Assembly: GCF_014837145.1 (NCBI RefSeq)
Contig: NZ_JACYFS010000001.1
Location: 558,001 to 622,000, forward strand
Length of the DNA: 64,000 nt
Origin: Chryseobacterium caseinilyticum
GTDB lineage: Bacteria; Bacteroidota; Bacteroidia; Flavobacteriales; Weeksellaceae
Direction of reading: 5' to 3'
Position 1 is the first letter of the stretch. The number at the start of each line of letters is the position of its first letter. Positions 24,520 to 33,570 of the stretch are shown here, one piece after another. The translations under genes and the position numbers were made by a program. A model generated the notes under the pieces. It worked only from the letters and a program-made list of their open reading frames with translations, had not been told where the DNA came from and did not search any database.

Positions 24520-27117
24520 TTAAAACGGATATCCGAATGCGATGTTCATCGTCGGTTTCAGAGGCTGGAAGTATTTTAATCTCCATCGTTCTGCATCCGG
24601 TTTATTGGGGTCGTACATTTTATAGGCAAGGTCTAATCTCAAAGTGATGTAAGCAATATTCACTCTCAATCCCAATCCACTTCCTACACCCATCTGGCGG
24701 ATGAATTTGTTGAATTTAAACTGATCATCAAAACCGCTGTCTTCAAGATTCCAAATGTTACCGATGTCTGTAAATATCGCTCCTTCGTACATATCATTAA
24801 AAGGCAGACGGTATTCAATATTCGTTGTCAGTTTTACATTTCCCATCAGATAAGTACGTACACGCTCGTCAATTTGTGAATCTCCCGGACCTAAACCACC
24901 GAAGGCAACCCAGGCTCTGATATCGTTAGAACCTCCGTTGAAATAAGAACGTATAAACGGCATAGATGAAGAGTTTCCGTATGGAATACCGACACCTACA
25001 AACTGTCTGAGAGCTAAGGTCTGATTTCCATTGACTTTAAAATATTTTCTTACATCGAAATCAAATTTCACAAATTGCGCATAAGGAATTCCGAAGATCG
25101 TTTTCTGTGGACTTGTTACAACGCCGCCTTCATCTCTTTTCTGATTAAAAATACTCGGAATATTTCCTGCCAATTCTACTTTTCCGTTAAAATAGAAAGC
25201 ATTTGGATAGTCTTTTTTACCAATTTCATTATAAACAAAGTTGTATATCATCGATGAGATAATAACATCCTGCGTCTGCCTGTCTTTGTTCACCAAAGTT
25301 CCTGAAAAAGACAGAAGTCGGTCTGCCTGTTCCTGATTGAGTGTATTTACATACCCTTCGTCCTGCAGAATCATCATAGAAACCTGATCTCTTGTAAGCT
25401 GACCTGCATAAAACTGCTGACCTAATTGAGGATTATAGACAAAATAATCATCAAAAGCGGCTCTTCTTATATTATCGTCACCCACGAAAAAATCGTAATA
25501 GCTGTCTTTATTTTTGGTTAAACTGAACTGCGTGTTAAAAAGTGAAAGTCTGTGAGAAACCTGATCGTTTACATTGGCAAAATAATTTAGACCAGTATTA
25601 AAATTGACTCTTCCCAAACCAATGTTATTCTGTACCGAAGCTCCCAAAACAATAGATGAAGTAGGAGTGTACCGCTTAGGAATCAATTTGTAATAAGAGA
25701 ATGGTAAAAGCAGTCGTGGAAACTGGAGCGATGCCTGAGCTGAAATTTCGTAGGCACCAATTCTCTTACTGATATCTCTCGGGTTCACAATTCTTCCGAA
25801 AGTTCCTGAAAGACTTGTTGTAAGGTTTTCTGCACCGCCAAAAATGTTTCTAGTAGTGAGATCTACAGACGGAGAAATTCCTAAATTCAATAGTTGGGAA
25901 TAATTGATATCCGTTCCCAGTTTCAGTTCAAATTTATCTAAAGGTTTCAGAATGTATAACACATCAATAATGCTGTCACTTATTTTTCCGCCGTCATCTT
26001 TTCTGTAATCAACTTCAGATTTCAAAACGCTGAAATTGTTCATTGCTAAAAAGTTACGTTTGGTCAGGTTAAGTTTTTTCTGATCATAAACAGATTTGTT
26101 ATCTTCAATGACCGCGCGCCATAAAGCCTGATTTTTGTAACGGTTATCCATTTTATGGAAACGTATTCTTCTGAGGCTGTCCTGTGTTGTTCTTTTTTCG
26201 TAATAATCTGAAATATCATCCACTACTGCAACATCGATGTTACCAATGGTTGCCACTTTGTATGGAGTATTTACTGAGTCTTTATGAATTTCAAGGGTCA
26301 ACGGAACTTCTTTTCTGCTCTTCAGGGAATCTGCTACAAAATAAACTTCATTATTTGCACTGTTGAATCTGTAATATCCGCGGCTCCGCATGATTTCGTT
26401 GATCCTCGTCACCTCTTTTTCAAGATTGGTCTGATCAAGAATATCACCTTTTTTGATTGTAGTTTTAGAAATGTTGTCTTTAAAGTGTGACTTAATTGCG
26501 AGATCCGGAATATTGTAATAATAATCTTTGATGATTGTAGGGCTGTTGTGCTTTATCGTATAATTCACACTTGCCTTTTTATTTGTAGAATCTTTCTTGT
26601 CCGAAGCAATGACTTCTCCATCCCAAAAACCTCTGTACGTCAGTCTTTTTTCGATTGATTCTGCACTTTTTTCGGTTCTTGTCTCGTCAAAAATTACGGG
26701 AGGGCTTCCCCAGTTGTGGTAAAGTCTGTCCATAAAGAGACTTTTTCCGACACTGCTCTGCATATTGTATTTTATGAACAGTGAATCTCTCAGCTTCTGA
26801 TTTCTCATTTCGCTGGGATAGGTCATGTATTCATTTAAAACCGTATCGTATTTAGGATTGGCGGCATTGTAAAACCAAAGACTCAACGGAACAAATAAGA
26901 GCTGTTTTTTATTCGGTTTTTGCTGAACGTAATCTTTCAGTTCATCATCAAAAGGCTGTTTGCCGTCTTCAAATTCGAAAGTATTGCTGGTAAGAAGATA
27001 CTCTCCATCTGGCACTTTTTTGGTCGTACTGCAGGCATAAAGTAGAATAATAAATGTTGCAAATGAAAGAATTTTATAATACTTTTGAGGAGATTTCTTA
27101 TAATGCTTACAGCTCAT
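24520..27117 (-). CDS. tamL: TamL, lipidated BamA/TamA-family outer-membrane protein
   Basis: This 865-residue precursor carries a lipoprotein-type signal (ILSFATFIILLYAC, Cys29). POTRA-like repeats follow in about residues 35-330. The rest is a 16-strand BamA-type barrel with the conserved IRAWVAFGGLGPG and the terminal NIAFGYPF. In Bacteroidota TamL is the lipidated Omp85 partner of TamB and works in envelope assembly. tamB is not adjacent here. The gene is convergent with the SanA-like gene (2 bases apart), and its start overlaps the divergent TrmH-family gene by 15 bases. Confidence 0.88.
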   Translation of the reverse strand: MSCKHYKKSPQKYYKILSFATFIILLYACSTTKKVPDGEYLLTSNTFEFEDGKQPFDDELKDYVQQKPNKKQLLFVPLSLWFYNAANPKYDTVLNEYMTYPSEMRNQKLRDSLFIKYNMQSSVGKSLFMDRLYHNWGSPPVIFDETRTEKSAESIEKRLTYRGFWDGEVIASDKKDSTNKKASVNYTIKHNSPTIIKDYYYNIPDLAIKSHFKDNISKTTIKKGDILDQTNLEKEVTRINEIMRSRGYYRFNSANNEVYFVADSLKSRKEVPLTLEIHKDSVNTPYKVATIGNIDVAVVDDISDYYEKRTTQDSLRRIRFHKMDNRYKNQALWRAVIEDNKSVYDQKKLNLTKRNFLAMNNFSVLKSEVDYRKDDGGKISDSIIDVLYILKPLDKFELKLGTDINYSQLLNLGISPSVDLTTRNIFGGAENLTTSLSGTFGRIVNPRDISKRIGAYEISAQASLQFPRLLLPFSYYKLIPKRYTPTSSIVLGASVQNNIGLGRVNFNTGLNYFANVNDQVSHRLSLFNTQFSLTKNKDSYYDFFVGDDNIRRAAFDDYFVYNPQLGQQFYAGQLTRDQVSMMILQDEGYVNTLNQEQADRLLSFSGTLVNKDRQTQDVIISSMIYNFVYNEIGKKDYPNAFYFNGKVELAGNIPSIFNQKRDEGGVVTSPQKTIFGIPYAQFVKFDFDVRKYFKVNGNQTLALRQFVGVGIPYGNSSSMPFIRSYFNGGSNDIRAWVAFGGLGPGDSQIDERVRTYLMGNVKLTTNIEYRLPFNDMYEGAIFTDIGNIWNLEDSGFDDQFKFNKFIRQMGVGSGLGLRVNIAYITLRLDLAYKMYDPNKPDAERWRLKYFQPLKPTMNIAFGYPF

Positions 27118-27834
27118 ACAATAAAAATTTTACAGTCTCTTGATAAAAAGAAGTTCAGGCAAAAATACAATTTGTTTTTGGTTGAAGGCAACAAAATCAT
27201 TTCCGAACTTCCCCAATCTAACTATAAAATTAAAGAAATATTTTCCACCGATCCGGAAAGATTGGTTTTAAAAGATATTTCAGGCATACCAATTTCCGAA
27301 AGTGAACTGAAGAAAATAAGTTTCCTGCAAAATCCAAAAGATTCTGTTGCGGTATGTTTTCTGGATGATAAAAAAGATTTTGAGGAAAAAGATTTTCAGA
27401 TTGTTTTGGATGGAATTCAGGATCCCGGAAATCTGGGAACGATAATCCGTTTGGCAGACTGGTTCGGAATTGAGCAGATTGTGTGTAGTGAAGATACTGT
27501 AGATTTTTATAATCCTAAAGTAATTCAGGCTACGATGGGCTCATTTACACGAGTGAATATTGTATATAAAAATCTTCCTGAATATTTATCGGAAACCAGG
27601 AATCAGAATATTGGAACGGATATGACAGGCGAGAATATTTACAGTTTTAAAAAGCCTGAAAGAATCAATTTAATTTTAGGAAATGAGGGCAACGGTATGC
27701 GTTCCGAAACTGAAAAATTTTTGACTGAAAGTATTTCTATCCCAAGATTTGGGAAATCACAGTCCACAGAAAGCCTTAACGTTTCAATGGCTGCGGGAAT
27801 TATTTTAGGACAGCTTTTTAGGGTTGAAGGGTGA
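27103..27834 (+). CDS. TrmH/SpoU-family RNA 2'-O-methyltransferase
   Basis: The 243-residue protein begins MLTAHTIKILQSLDKKKFR. An ATG six codons upstream is possible but lies deeper in the divergent tamL gene. It has an N-terminal substrate-binding domain (VEGNKIISELP) and the SPOUT motifs: DGIQDPGNLGTIIRLADWFG, LILGNEGNGMRSE and the knot segment SQSTESLNVSMAAG. It should methylate a ribose in rRNA or tRNA with S-adenosylmethionine; the target base is unknown. Confidence 0.9.
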   Translation: MLTAHTIKILQSLDKKKFRQKYNLFLVEGNKIISELPQSNYKIKEIFSTDPERLVLKDISGIPISESELKKISFLQNPKDSVAVCFLDDKKDFEEKDFQIVLDGIQDPGNLGTIIRLADWFGIEQIVCSEDTVDFYNPKVIQATMGSFTRVNIVYKNLPEYLSETRNQNIGTDMTGENIYSFKKPERINLILGNEGNGMRSETEKFLTESISIPRFGKSQSTESLNVSMAAGIILGQLFRVEG

Positions 27835-27985
27835 TAGAGTTTGAGAATGGTAGCGTTGTTCTGTGAAGTTTGAGGGTCTTAGGGTTGTAGAGCAGTTGAG
27901 TTGCTCATTAGGAAGTTTTTTTATAGAATTAGAGAGCAGGAGGACTCTTGATAACTCAAACACTCCGACTCTCCAACACTAAAAC
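27835..27985. other. Spacer with inverted TTTGAG/CTCAAA words
   Basis: The 151 bases between the convergent methyltransferase and envelope-cluster genes contain GAGTTTGAG near the left and ACTCAAACACTC near the right, forming loose inverted complementarity. It may serve as a weak bidirectional terminator or be simple-sequence drift. No gene is seen. Confidence 0.3.
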
Positions 27986-28483
27986 TCATATAAGCTGTTC
28001 CATACTGGAAACACTTTTCGATTTCTGATATGCTTCGAGTTTATTTCTTAAAAATTTCAAAGCTACCGGGGCAAGATAAATCATCGCAACACCTATTGCT
28101 TTTTTCTTCCAGTTGCTGCTTTTCAGATTTTTCTTGGCATAATTGGCAACCAATGCAGTGGTACCCAGTTTTATCAGACCTTCCAGCGCGTCACCTTTAA
28201 ATGCGGAGTTGGCCAAGCCAATCGCAGCATTTTTGCTGAAGATCATATTTTTAACCTCAGAAGTTACCTGCTTTGCAATAACATCTTTTCTGAGAACTGT
28301 TTTTTCTTCACCGTCTTCATCCGTTTTTTCTTTCAGATATTGGTCAGTAAAGCCGTTTGTAAAGGCACTTAAGCTCTCTTTAGCATTCTTAAAGGTAAGG
28401 AGTGCTTCAAGATCATCTACTTCTGCCTGCAGAAGTTTTTTCTTTCTCTTAAGTTCTTCAAGACTGTTAAAATTTACACTCAT
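27986..28483 (-). CDS. Conserved hypothetical protein of the YtxH/holin-like cluster
   Basis: This 165-residue protein has a charged coiled-coil N terminus (about 5-35), a mixed middle, and a hydrophobic patch near 135-150 (KAIGVAMIYLAPVALKFL) that could associate with the membrane. No named domain is recognised. It follows the holin-like gene by 4 bases on the minus strand, and the YtxH gene lies just upstream, so it probably belongs to a three-gene envelope or stress set. Confidence 0.7.
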   Translation of the reverse strand: MSVNFNSLEELKRKKKLLQAEVDDLEALLTFKNAKESLSAFTNGFTDQYLKEKTDEDGEEKTVLRKDVIAKQVTSEVKNMIFSKNAAIGLANSAFKGDALEGLIKLGTTALVANYAKKNLKSSNWKKKAIGVAMIYLAPVALKFLRNKLEAYQKSKSVSSMEQLI

Positions 28484-28487
28484 AATA

Positions 28488-28796
28488 TTAATGATTTATA
28501 AATTGCACCACTTTATCAGCGATAATATTGACTATTTTTTTCTTCAGAACAGCGACAGCCATCATCAGGACAACGTAGAATGCTGCAACAATCAGAAAAC
28601 CATAAGCGGTGTTATCCAGGGCTTTGCCGATTAAATAAGCCAATCCAAAATTGAATAAGATGATAAAAAAGGCAAACGCAATAAGAAATATGATAAGATA
28701 AGCGATGATTCCCGCTGAGATGGAGGTTTTTTCGGTAGCCTGTATCTTGATAAGATCTAGCCTTTTCGTTGCATATTCTTTTAGAGTTTCTACCAT
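28488..28796 (-). CDS. Phage-holin-family (Holin-X/DUF1469) membrane protein
   Basis: The 102-residue protein has a hydrophilic N terminus with KLDLIKIQATEK-type heptads and two strong membrane segments (about 30-57 and 65-85). This fits the actinobacterial Holin-X/DUF1469 family. Despite the name, these chromosomal proteins sit with YtxH-like stress genes and are not part of a prophage here. The gene is followed closely by the 165-residue protein gene. A terminator lies between it and the upstream YtxH gene. Confidence 0.8.
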   Translation of the reverse strand: MVETLKEYATKRLDLIKIQATEKTSISAGIIAYLIIFLIAFAFFIILFNFGLAYLIGKALDNTAYGFLIVAAFYVVLMMAVAVLKKKIVNIIADKVVQFINH

Positions 28797-28818
28797 TATT
28801 TTTGTTTTTAAAGTTACA

Positions 28819-28847
28819 AAAAAAGGAACTTTAATTCAAAGTTCCTT
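28819..28847 (-). terminator. Terminator after the YtxH gene
   Basis: AAGGAACTTT pairs with AAAGTTCCTT around AATTC. On the minus strand it is followed by seven T residues. It separates the YtxH gene from the holin-like gene, which may therefore have its own promoter. Confidence 0.8.
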
Positions 28848-28871
28848 CAACTATATTGTTGTGAAAATAAA

Positions 28872-29216
28872 TTATTTCAAATCATTAAGACCGTTTTCCA
28901 CATCCTTTACAACGTCTGAAGTTTTGGATACGATTTGGTCTTTGTACTTGTCATAACCGTCTTTTACGGTATGTGCTACATTATTTGCAGTATCTTTAAA
29001 AGTAGTCGAGATATTGTCGTACTGCTCTTTTACTTTGTCAGAAACTTCTCCGTATTTATTTTTAGCCTGATCTTTCAGATCGCTAGCTTTTGTTTTAATT
29101 TTTTTTCTTGTCTCTTTACCTTCCTCAGGAGCGTAAAGCATTCCTAAAACTACGCCAGCTGCGGCACCTGCTAATAATCCTGCTAAAATTCCTGCTGTAT
29201 TTCCTTTTTTAGACAT
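28872..29216 (-). CDS. YtxH domain-containing protein
   Basis: The 114-residue product opens with the YtxH membrane segment, TAGILAGLLAGAAAGVVLGM, then LYAPEEGKETRKKIK. A long amphipathic helical tail follows, with 11-residue-like repeats (KDQAKNKYGEVSDKVKEQYD) resembling LEA or apolipoprotein helices. YtxH proteins are linked to general stress in firmicutes; a membrane-protecting role is plausible here. It heads the cluster with the holin-like gene. Confidence 0.9.
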   Translation of the reverse strand: MSKKGNTAGILAGLLAGAAAGVVLGMLYAPEEGKETRKKIKTKASDLKDQAKNKYGEVSDKVKEQYDNISTTFKDTANNVAHTVKDGYDKYKDQIVSKTSDVVKDVENGLNDLK

Positions 29217-29309
29217 TTTTTGTTTTTTTTAATGGTTAATATATTCGGTTTAATGTTTTTTAAGTTTGCAATTAATATACCAATCGAACCAAATGAATGA
29301 TAAAAACTG

Positions 29310-29984
29310 TTAAAAGTTCTTCACATGATTCAATATCATTTCTATCGTTTCTTTTTTGGACATATCAGTATTGTCAATGACGATGGCGTCTTCCGCCTGT
29401 CTGAGTGGTGCGACTTCTCTTTCACTGTCAATACGGTCTCTTTCTGCCAGATTGTCTGCCACCTGCTTCTCATCAGCAGTAATACCAAGACCTAAAAGTT
29501 CCTGATATCTTCTTTTTGTACGTTCTTCAATACTCGCTGTCAGGAAAAATTTAAAATCTGCGTCTGGCAAAACTACAGTTCCAATATCTCTGCCATCCAT
29601 GATGACACCGCCTTTTTCAGCAAGTTTTCTCTGATATCCCAGAAGGAATTCCCTCACTTCAGCCTGTTTTGCGACATTGCTGACATTTTCAGATACTTCA
29701 TTGCTTCTGATTTCTTTTGTAATATTGATTTCGTTCAGGAAAAGAACCAGTTCATTTCCGATATTTCTAAATTCAAGATGAATATGATCAAAGTTTTTAA
29801 ATAGCTCCCCGATATCAACTGTTCCGTCTGCTCTGCAACAGTTCTGAAGTGCAAACCAAGTAACACCACGGTAAAGTGCGCCTGTATCTAAATGTACAAG
29901 CTCAAGACGCTGCGCAATAATCTTTGAAATAGAACTTTTCCCTGTAGAGGAAAATCCGTCGATGGCGATTACCGGTTTTTTCAT
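29310..29984 (-). CDS. cmk: (d)CMP kinase
   Basis: The 224-residue kinase starts MKKPVIAIDGFSSTGKSS, with the P-loop at about residues 8-16. An ATG five codons upstream adds nothing conserved. It has the CMP-binding segment ALYRGVTWFAL and the motif DGRDIGTVVLPDADFKFFL followed by RTKRRYQELL, all standard for Cmk. It phosphorylates CMP and dCMP from ATP in the cytoplasm. It is downstream of porQ on the same strand, 83 bases away. Confidence 0.95.
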   Translation of the reverse strand: MKKPVIAIDGFSSTGKSSISKIIAQRLELVHLDTGALYRGVTWFALQNCCRADGTVDIGELFKNFDHIHLEFRNIGNELVLFLNEINITKEIRSNEVSENVSNVAKQAEVREFLLGYQRKLAEKGGVIMDGRDIGTVVLPDADFKFFLTASIEERTKRRYQELLGLGITADEKQVADNLAERDRIDSEREVAPLRQAEDAIVIDNTDMSKKETIEMILNHVKNF

Positions 29985-30067
29985 AAAGGCAAATTTCAAG
30001 AAATTTTCTTACAAAATCAATATTGAGTAAGATAAAATCTCATATTTTATGGAGTTTTTGAACTTAA

Positions 30068-31060
30068 TTACTCACCACGGCGGCTTGTAAGATCCACAGA
30101 AATACCCAGTTGATTTACATTGGAAGCGTTGTGATATCTGATGTGAGCATAATCTAAACGGAATCTAGAAAGTTTAATACCGAAACCTCCTGAAAGACCC
30201 GAAAAATTTCTCTGATCCACAACTGCAAGCTCGCTCCCTCTTCTGACGTTGTATCCTAAACGGATGTTGAAACTTTTTTCAGGAAAAAGTTCGGCTCCCA
30301 AAGAAAAGTGATCGGCAATCTTTCTTCCAATATTTACTTCCTGTCCGTTGGCGTTCAATTCAGAAGAAATGTCAAACTGCTGTAGATCGTGTGCTGTAAT
30401 AGTTACTGCTAAAGGGAAATTAGGAATAATTCTCGTATATCCAAGATCAATTCTGAACGGCAGATCTTCTCTGGTTCCGTTGAATGATTTAAACTGATAA
30501 CCGAAATTTCTGAAAACCAAAGACGCAGTTTCCTTGTTTTTCTTGTGATGATAAGTGATTCCGGCATTTCCTGCAAGAGCAGAAGAAGTGTAGGTATCAA
30601 TTTTTGAAGTAATAAAGTTTAAACCTCCTCCAATCGTCCAGTTTTCTTCAAACTGATAGGCATATCCGGCACCCACGGCGACATCTGAAGCAGAAAATTC
30701 TCCCATTTCAAAACCACTTTCATCGGTTCTGGGGATATTTCCGTAACTCATATATCTTGCGTTGGCTGTAAGAAAATGACCGTTATCCATATCTTTTGCA
30801 AAAGCGATGGTTCCGTATTTTGAATCTGCGAGGTAAGCAGTTGCATTCAGAGCAAGCTGCATATCTGAATCCTTATTTAATAAGGAAGGATTGGCAATTG
30901 CAAACGACACATCCTGATCTCTTACAGAGATCGCATCGCCACCCAAAGCCGCCTGTCTGGCAGATACAGGTATGTTTAAGAAAGGATACACATTCGTTCC
31001 GTTTTGTGCAAACGAAACAAAACCTGCGAGCAAGAGAGGGAAAAATAAAACTTTCTTCAA
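30068..31060 (-). CDS. porQ: Type IX secretion system protein PorQ
   Basis: This 330-residue precursor has a signal peptide (MKKVLFFPLLLAGFVSFAQ) followed by NVYPFLNIPVSARQAALGG, the signature of PorQ. It continues as an outer-membrane barrel of the FadL/PorV type. PorQ belongs to the attachment complex that handles type IX secretion cargo at the surface. The start codon is TTG (31058-31060). The only near ATG is out of frame and the signal peptide begins exactly at the TTG. A type IX cargo-like protein is encoded at 50063. Confidence 0.88.
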   Translation of the reverse strand: MKKVLFFPLLLAGFVSFAQNGTNVYPFLNIPVSARQAALGGDAISVRDQDVSFAIANPSLLNKDSDMQLALNATAYLADSKYGTIAFAKDMDNGHFLTANARYMSYGNIPRTDESGFEMGEFSASDVAVGAGYAYQFEENWTIGGGLNFITSKIDTYTSSALAGNAGITYHHKKNKETASLVFRNFGYQFKSFNGTREDLPFRIDLGYTRIIPNFPLAVTITAHDLQQFDISSELNANGQEVNIGRKIADHFSLGAELFPEKSFNIRLGYNVRRGSELAVVDQRNFSGLSGGFGIKLSRFRLDYAHIRYHNASNVNQLGISVDLTSRRGE

Positions 31061-32077
<1,017 letters not shown>

Positions 32078-32194
32078 GAGTAGAGCCGGTAAAAAGTATA
32101 AAGAACCAGGTGAGAGGGAATGTAATTTAAAACACTTATTACCCATCACTTATTACTCATATAAATGTGTAACTTTTCAAATTTTAAATATATA

Positions 32195-32749
32195 ATGGAA
32201 GAATTAGATCTTATATTAGAATCTGTAAAACAGGACATGGACGCAGCGGTAAAGCATTTGGATCATGCATTTCAGAGAATCAGAGCGGGGCGTGCTTCTA
32301 CGTCTATGGTGCAGGATGTAATGGTAGAATATTACGGATCGCTTACACCAATCAATCAGGTGGCGAACGTTTCTGTGCCGGATGCAATGACGATTTCTAT
32401 TCAGCCTTGGGACAGATCTGCTATCAATGCAATTGAAAAAGCGATCATCAATTCAAATTTAGGTTTTGCTCCTTCCAATAATGGTGAAAATATCATTCTG
32501 AATGTTCCGCCATTGACTGAAGAAAGAAGAAAAGAGCTTGCAAAACAGGCTAAAGGTGAAGCTGAAGATACCAAGATCGTTGTAAGAAATGCAAGACAAA
32601 ACGGTATCAAAGAACTGAAAAAATTAGAAGGTGTTTCTGAAGATATCATTAAAGATTCTGAAGCAACTATTCAGGATTATACAGATAAATATGTGAAAAT
32701 CTGTGACGATCATCTGAAGTCGAAAGAAGCTGAAATTATGAAAGTTTAA
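32195..32749 (+). CDS. frr: Ribosome recycling factor
   Basis: The 184-residue protein is the normal RRF length when started at the ATG at 32195 (MEELDLILES). Ten more codons upstream are open, but they are absent from the family. Conserved parts include RAGRASTSMVQDVMVEYYG, the central LTEERRKELAKQAKGEAED and RNARQNGIKELKK. With EF-G it splits post-termination ribosomes. It follows pyrH on the same strand, and the spacer between them has ATTACTCAT-like simple repeats. Confidence 0.97.
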   Translation: MEELDLILESVKQDMDAAVKHLDHAFQRIRAGRASTSMVQDVMVEYYGSLTPINQVANVSVPDAMTISIQPWDRSAINAIEKAIINSNLGFAPSNNGENIILNVPPLTEERRKELAKQAKGEAEDTKIVVRNARQNGIKELKKLEGVSEDIIKDSEATIQDYTDKYVKICDDHLKSKEAEIMKV

Positions 32750-32773
32750 TCTTCACTCATTTCACTACAATAC

Positions 32774-32807
32774 AAAAGAGATTTCCGGTTTGGGAAATCT
32801 CTTTTTT
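32774..32807 (+). terminator. Terminator of pyrH-frr
   Basis: AAAAGAGATTTCC pairs perfectly with GGAAATCTCTTTT around a six-base loop, then T residues. It lies 24 bases after the frr stop, and the convergent lipoprotein gene ends just beyond it. Confidence 0.92.
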
Positions 32808-32810
32808 GTT

Positions 32811-33455
32811 TTAAAGACAGGTTTTAAGGTCTGTTTTATCATTTTTATGTTTGATAAATGTTGCCAGTTCTGAAAGCATTTCCTCAGACTTACAGTCTTT
32901 AGACTTTTGATTTGGAAATTTCGAGGGATCCGGTTTTTCGTTATCAGCAGATTTTAGAATGTATTTTTTCTCAAGACAGTCAATCATTTTTCCATTAACG
33001 AAATACATTCTTGATTCTGTGATGTTGTCTTTTGTTTCTGGCTTTTCCAGTGTGCCTCCGTCAAAACTCCAGACCGATTCATCCCGGAAAATGAAAAATG
33101 GCTTTTCTTTATTCATATAAAATTTTTCTACCGCAGAATAATGACTGTACTCAGAATATTCATGTTTAATTATTTTTAATTCATTATTTTTAGAATAATA
33201 AATTACCCGCCCGTCTTTACCATCGCATTCGTAATCCAGAGAGGTGGAATCTAAAGCTTTATTCTGTAAATCATTTTCAAATTCCGCATAATACTTCTGC
33301 ACATCTTCTTTAGATAAAATCGAAATACTGTCGTTTGTTACAGTGGGTTTTTCGGCTGGGACTGTATTTTCCTTTTCGGTTTTTAAATCTGTCTTTTCTT
33401 TTGAGCAACTTTCAAAAACAAGAAAGAAAGTAAGGATTATTGGGATAATTTTCAT
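32811..33455 (-). CDS. Lipoprotein of unknown function
   Basis: This 214-residue precursor has a lipoprotein signal (MKIIPIILTFFLVFESC, Cys17). A lysine/glutamate-rich linker follows, then a body without recognised domain that includes DYECDGKDGRVIYY and RDESVWSFDGGTLE. Acidic and aromatic strands suggest a small beta-rich extracytoplasmic domain. It is convergent with frr and divergent from the GNAT-nitrilase gene. Confidence 0.7.
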   Translation of the reverse strand: MKIIPIILTFFLVFESCSKEKTDLKTEKENTVPAEKPTVTNDSISILSKEDVQKYYAEFENDLQNKALDSTSLDYECDGKDGRVIYYSKNNELKIIKHEYSEYSHYSAVEKFYMNKEKPFFIFRDESVWSFDGGTLEKPETKDNITESRMYFVNGKMIDCLEKKYILKSADNEKPDPSKFPNQKSKDCKSEEMLSELATFIKHKNDKTDLKTCL

Positions 33456-33570
33456 ATTTTACATTTCAAAATCAAGTACAAAAACTGTGCAGGTTGGTTT
33501 AAATATTGTTTAAATAAAGCCGCAACGAAAGTTTTTAAACTTTAAAAGAATTAATTTTAAAAGAAAAATT

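Noticed and set aside
28488-28796. Prophage remnant suggested by the holin-like protein
   Set aside because: No other phage gene is near; the neighbours are YtxH-like stress proteins, the usual setting for chromosomal Holin-X members.
32165-32194. Ten-codon N-terminal extension of ribosome recycling factor
   Set aside because: The family begins at the position of the ATG at 32195, giving the usual length of 184 residues.
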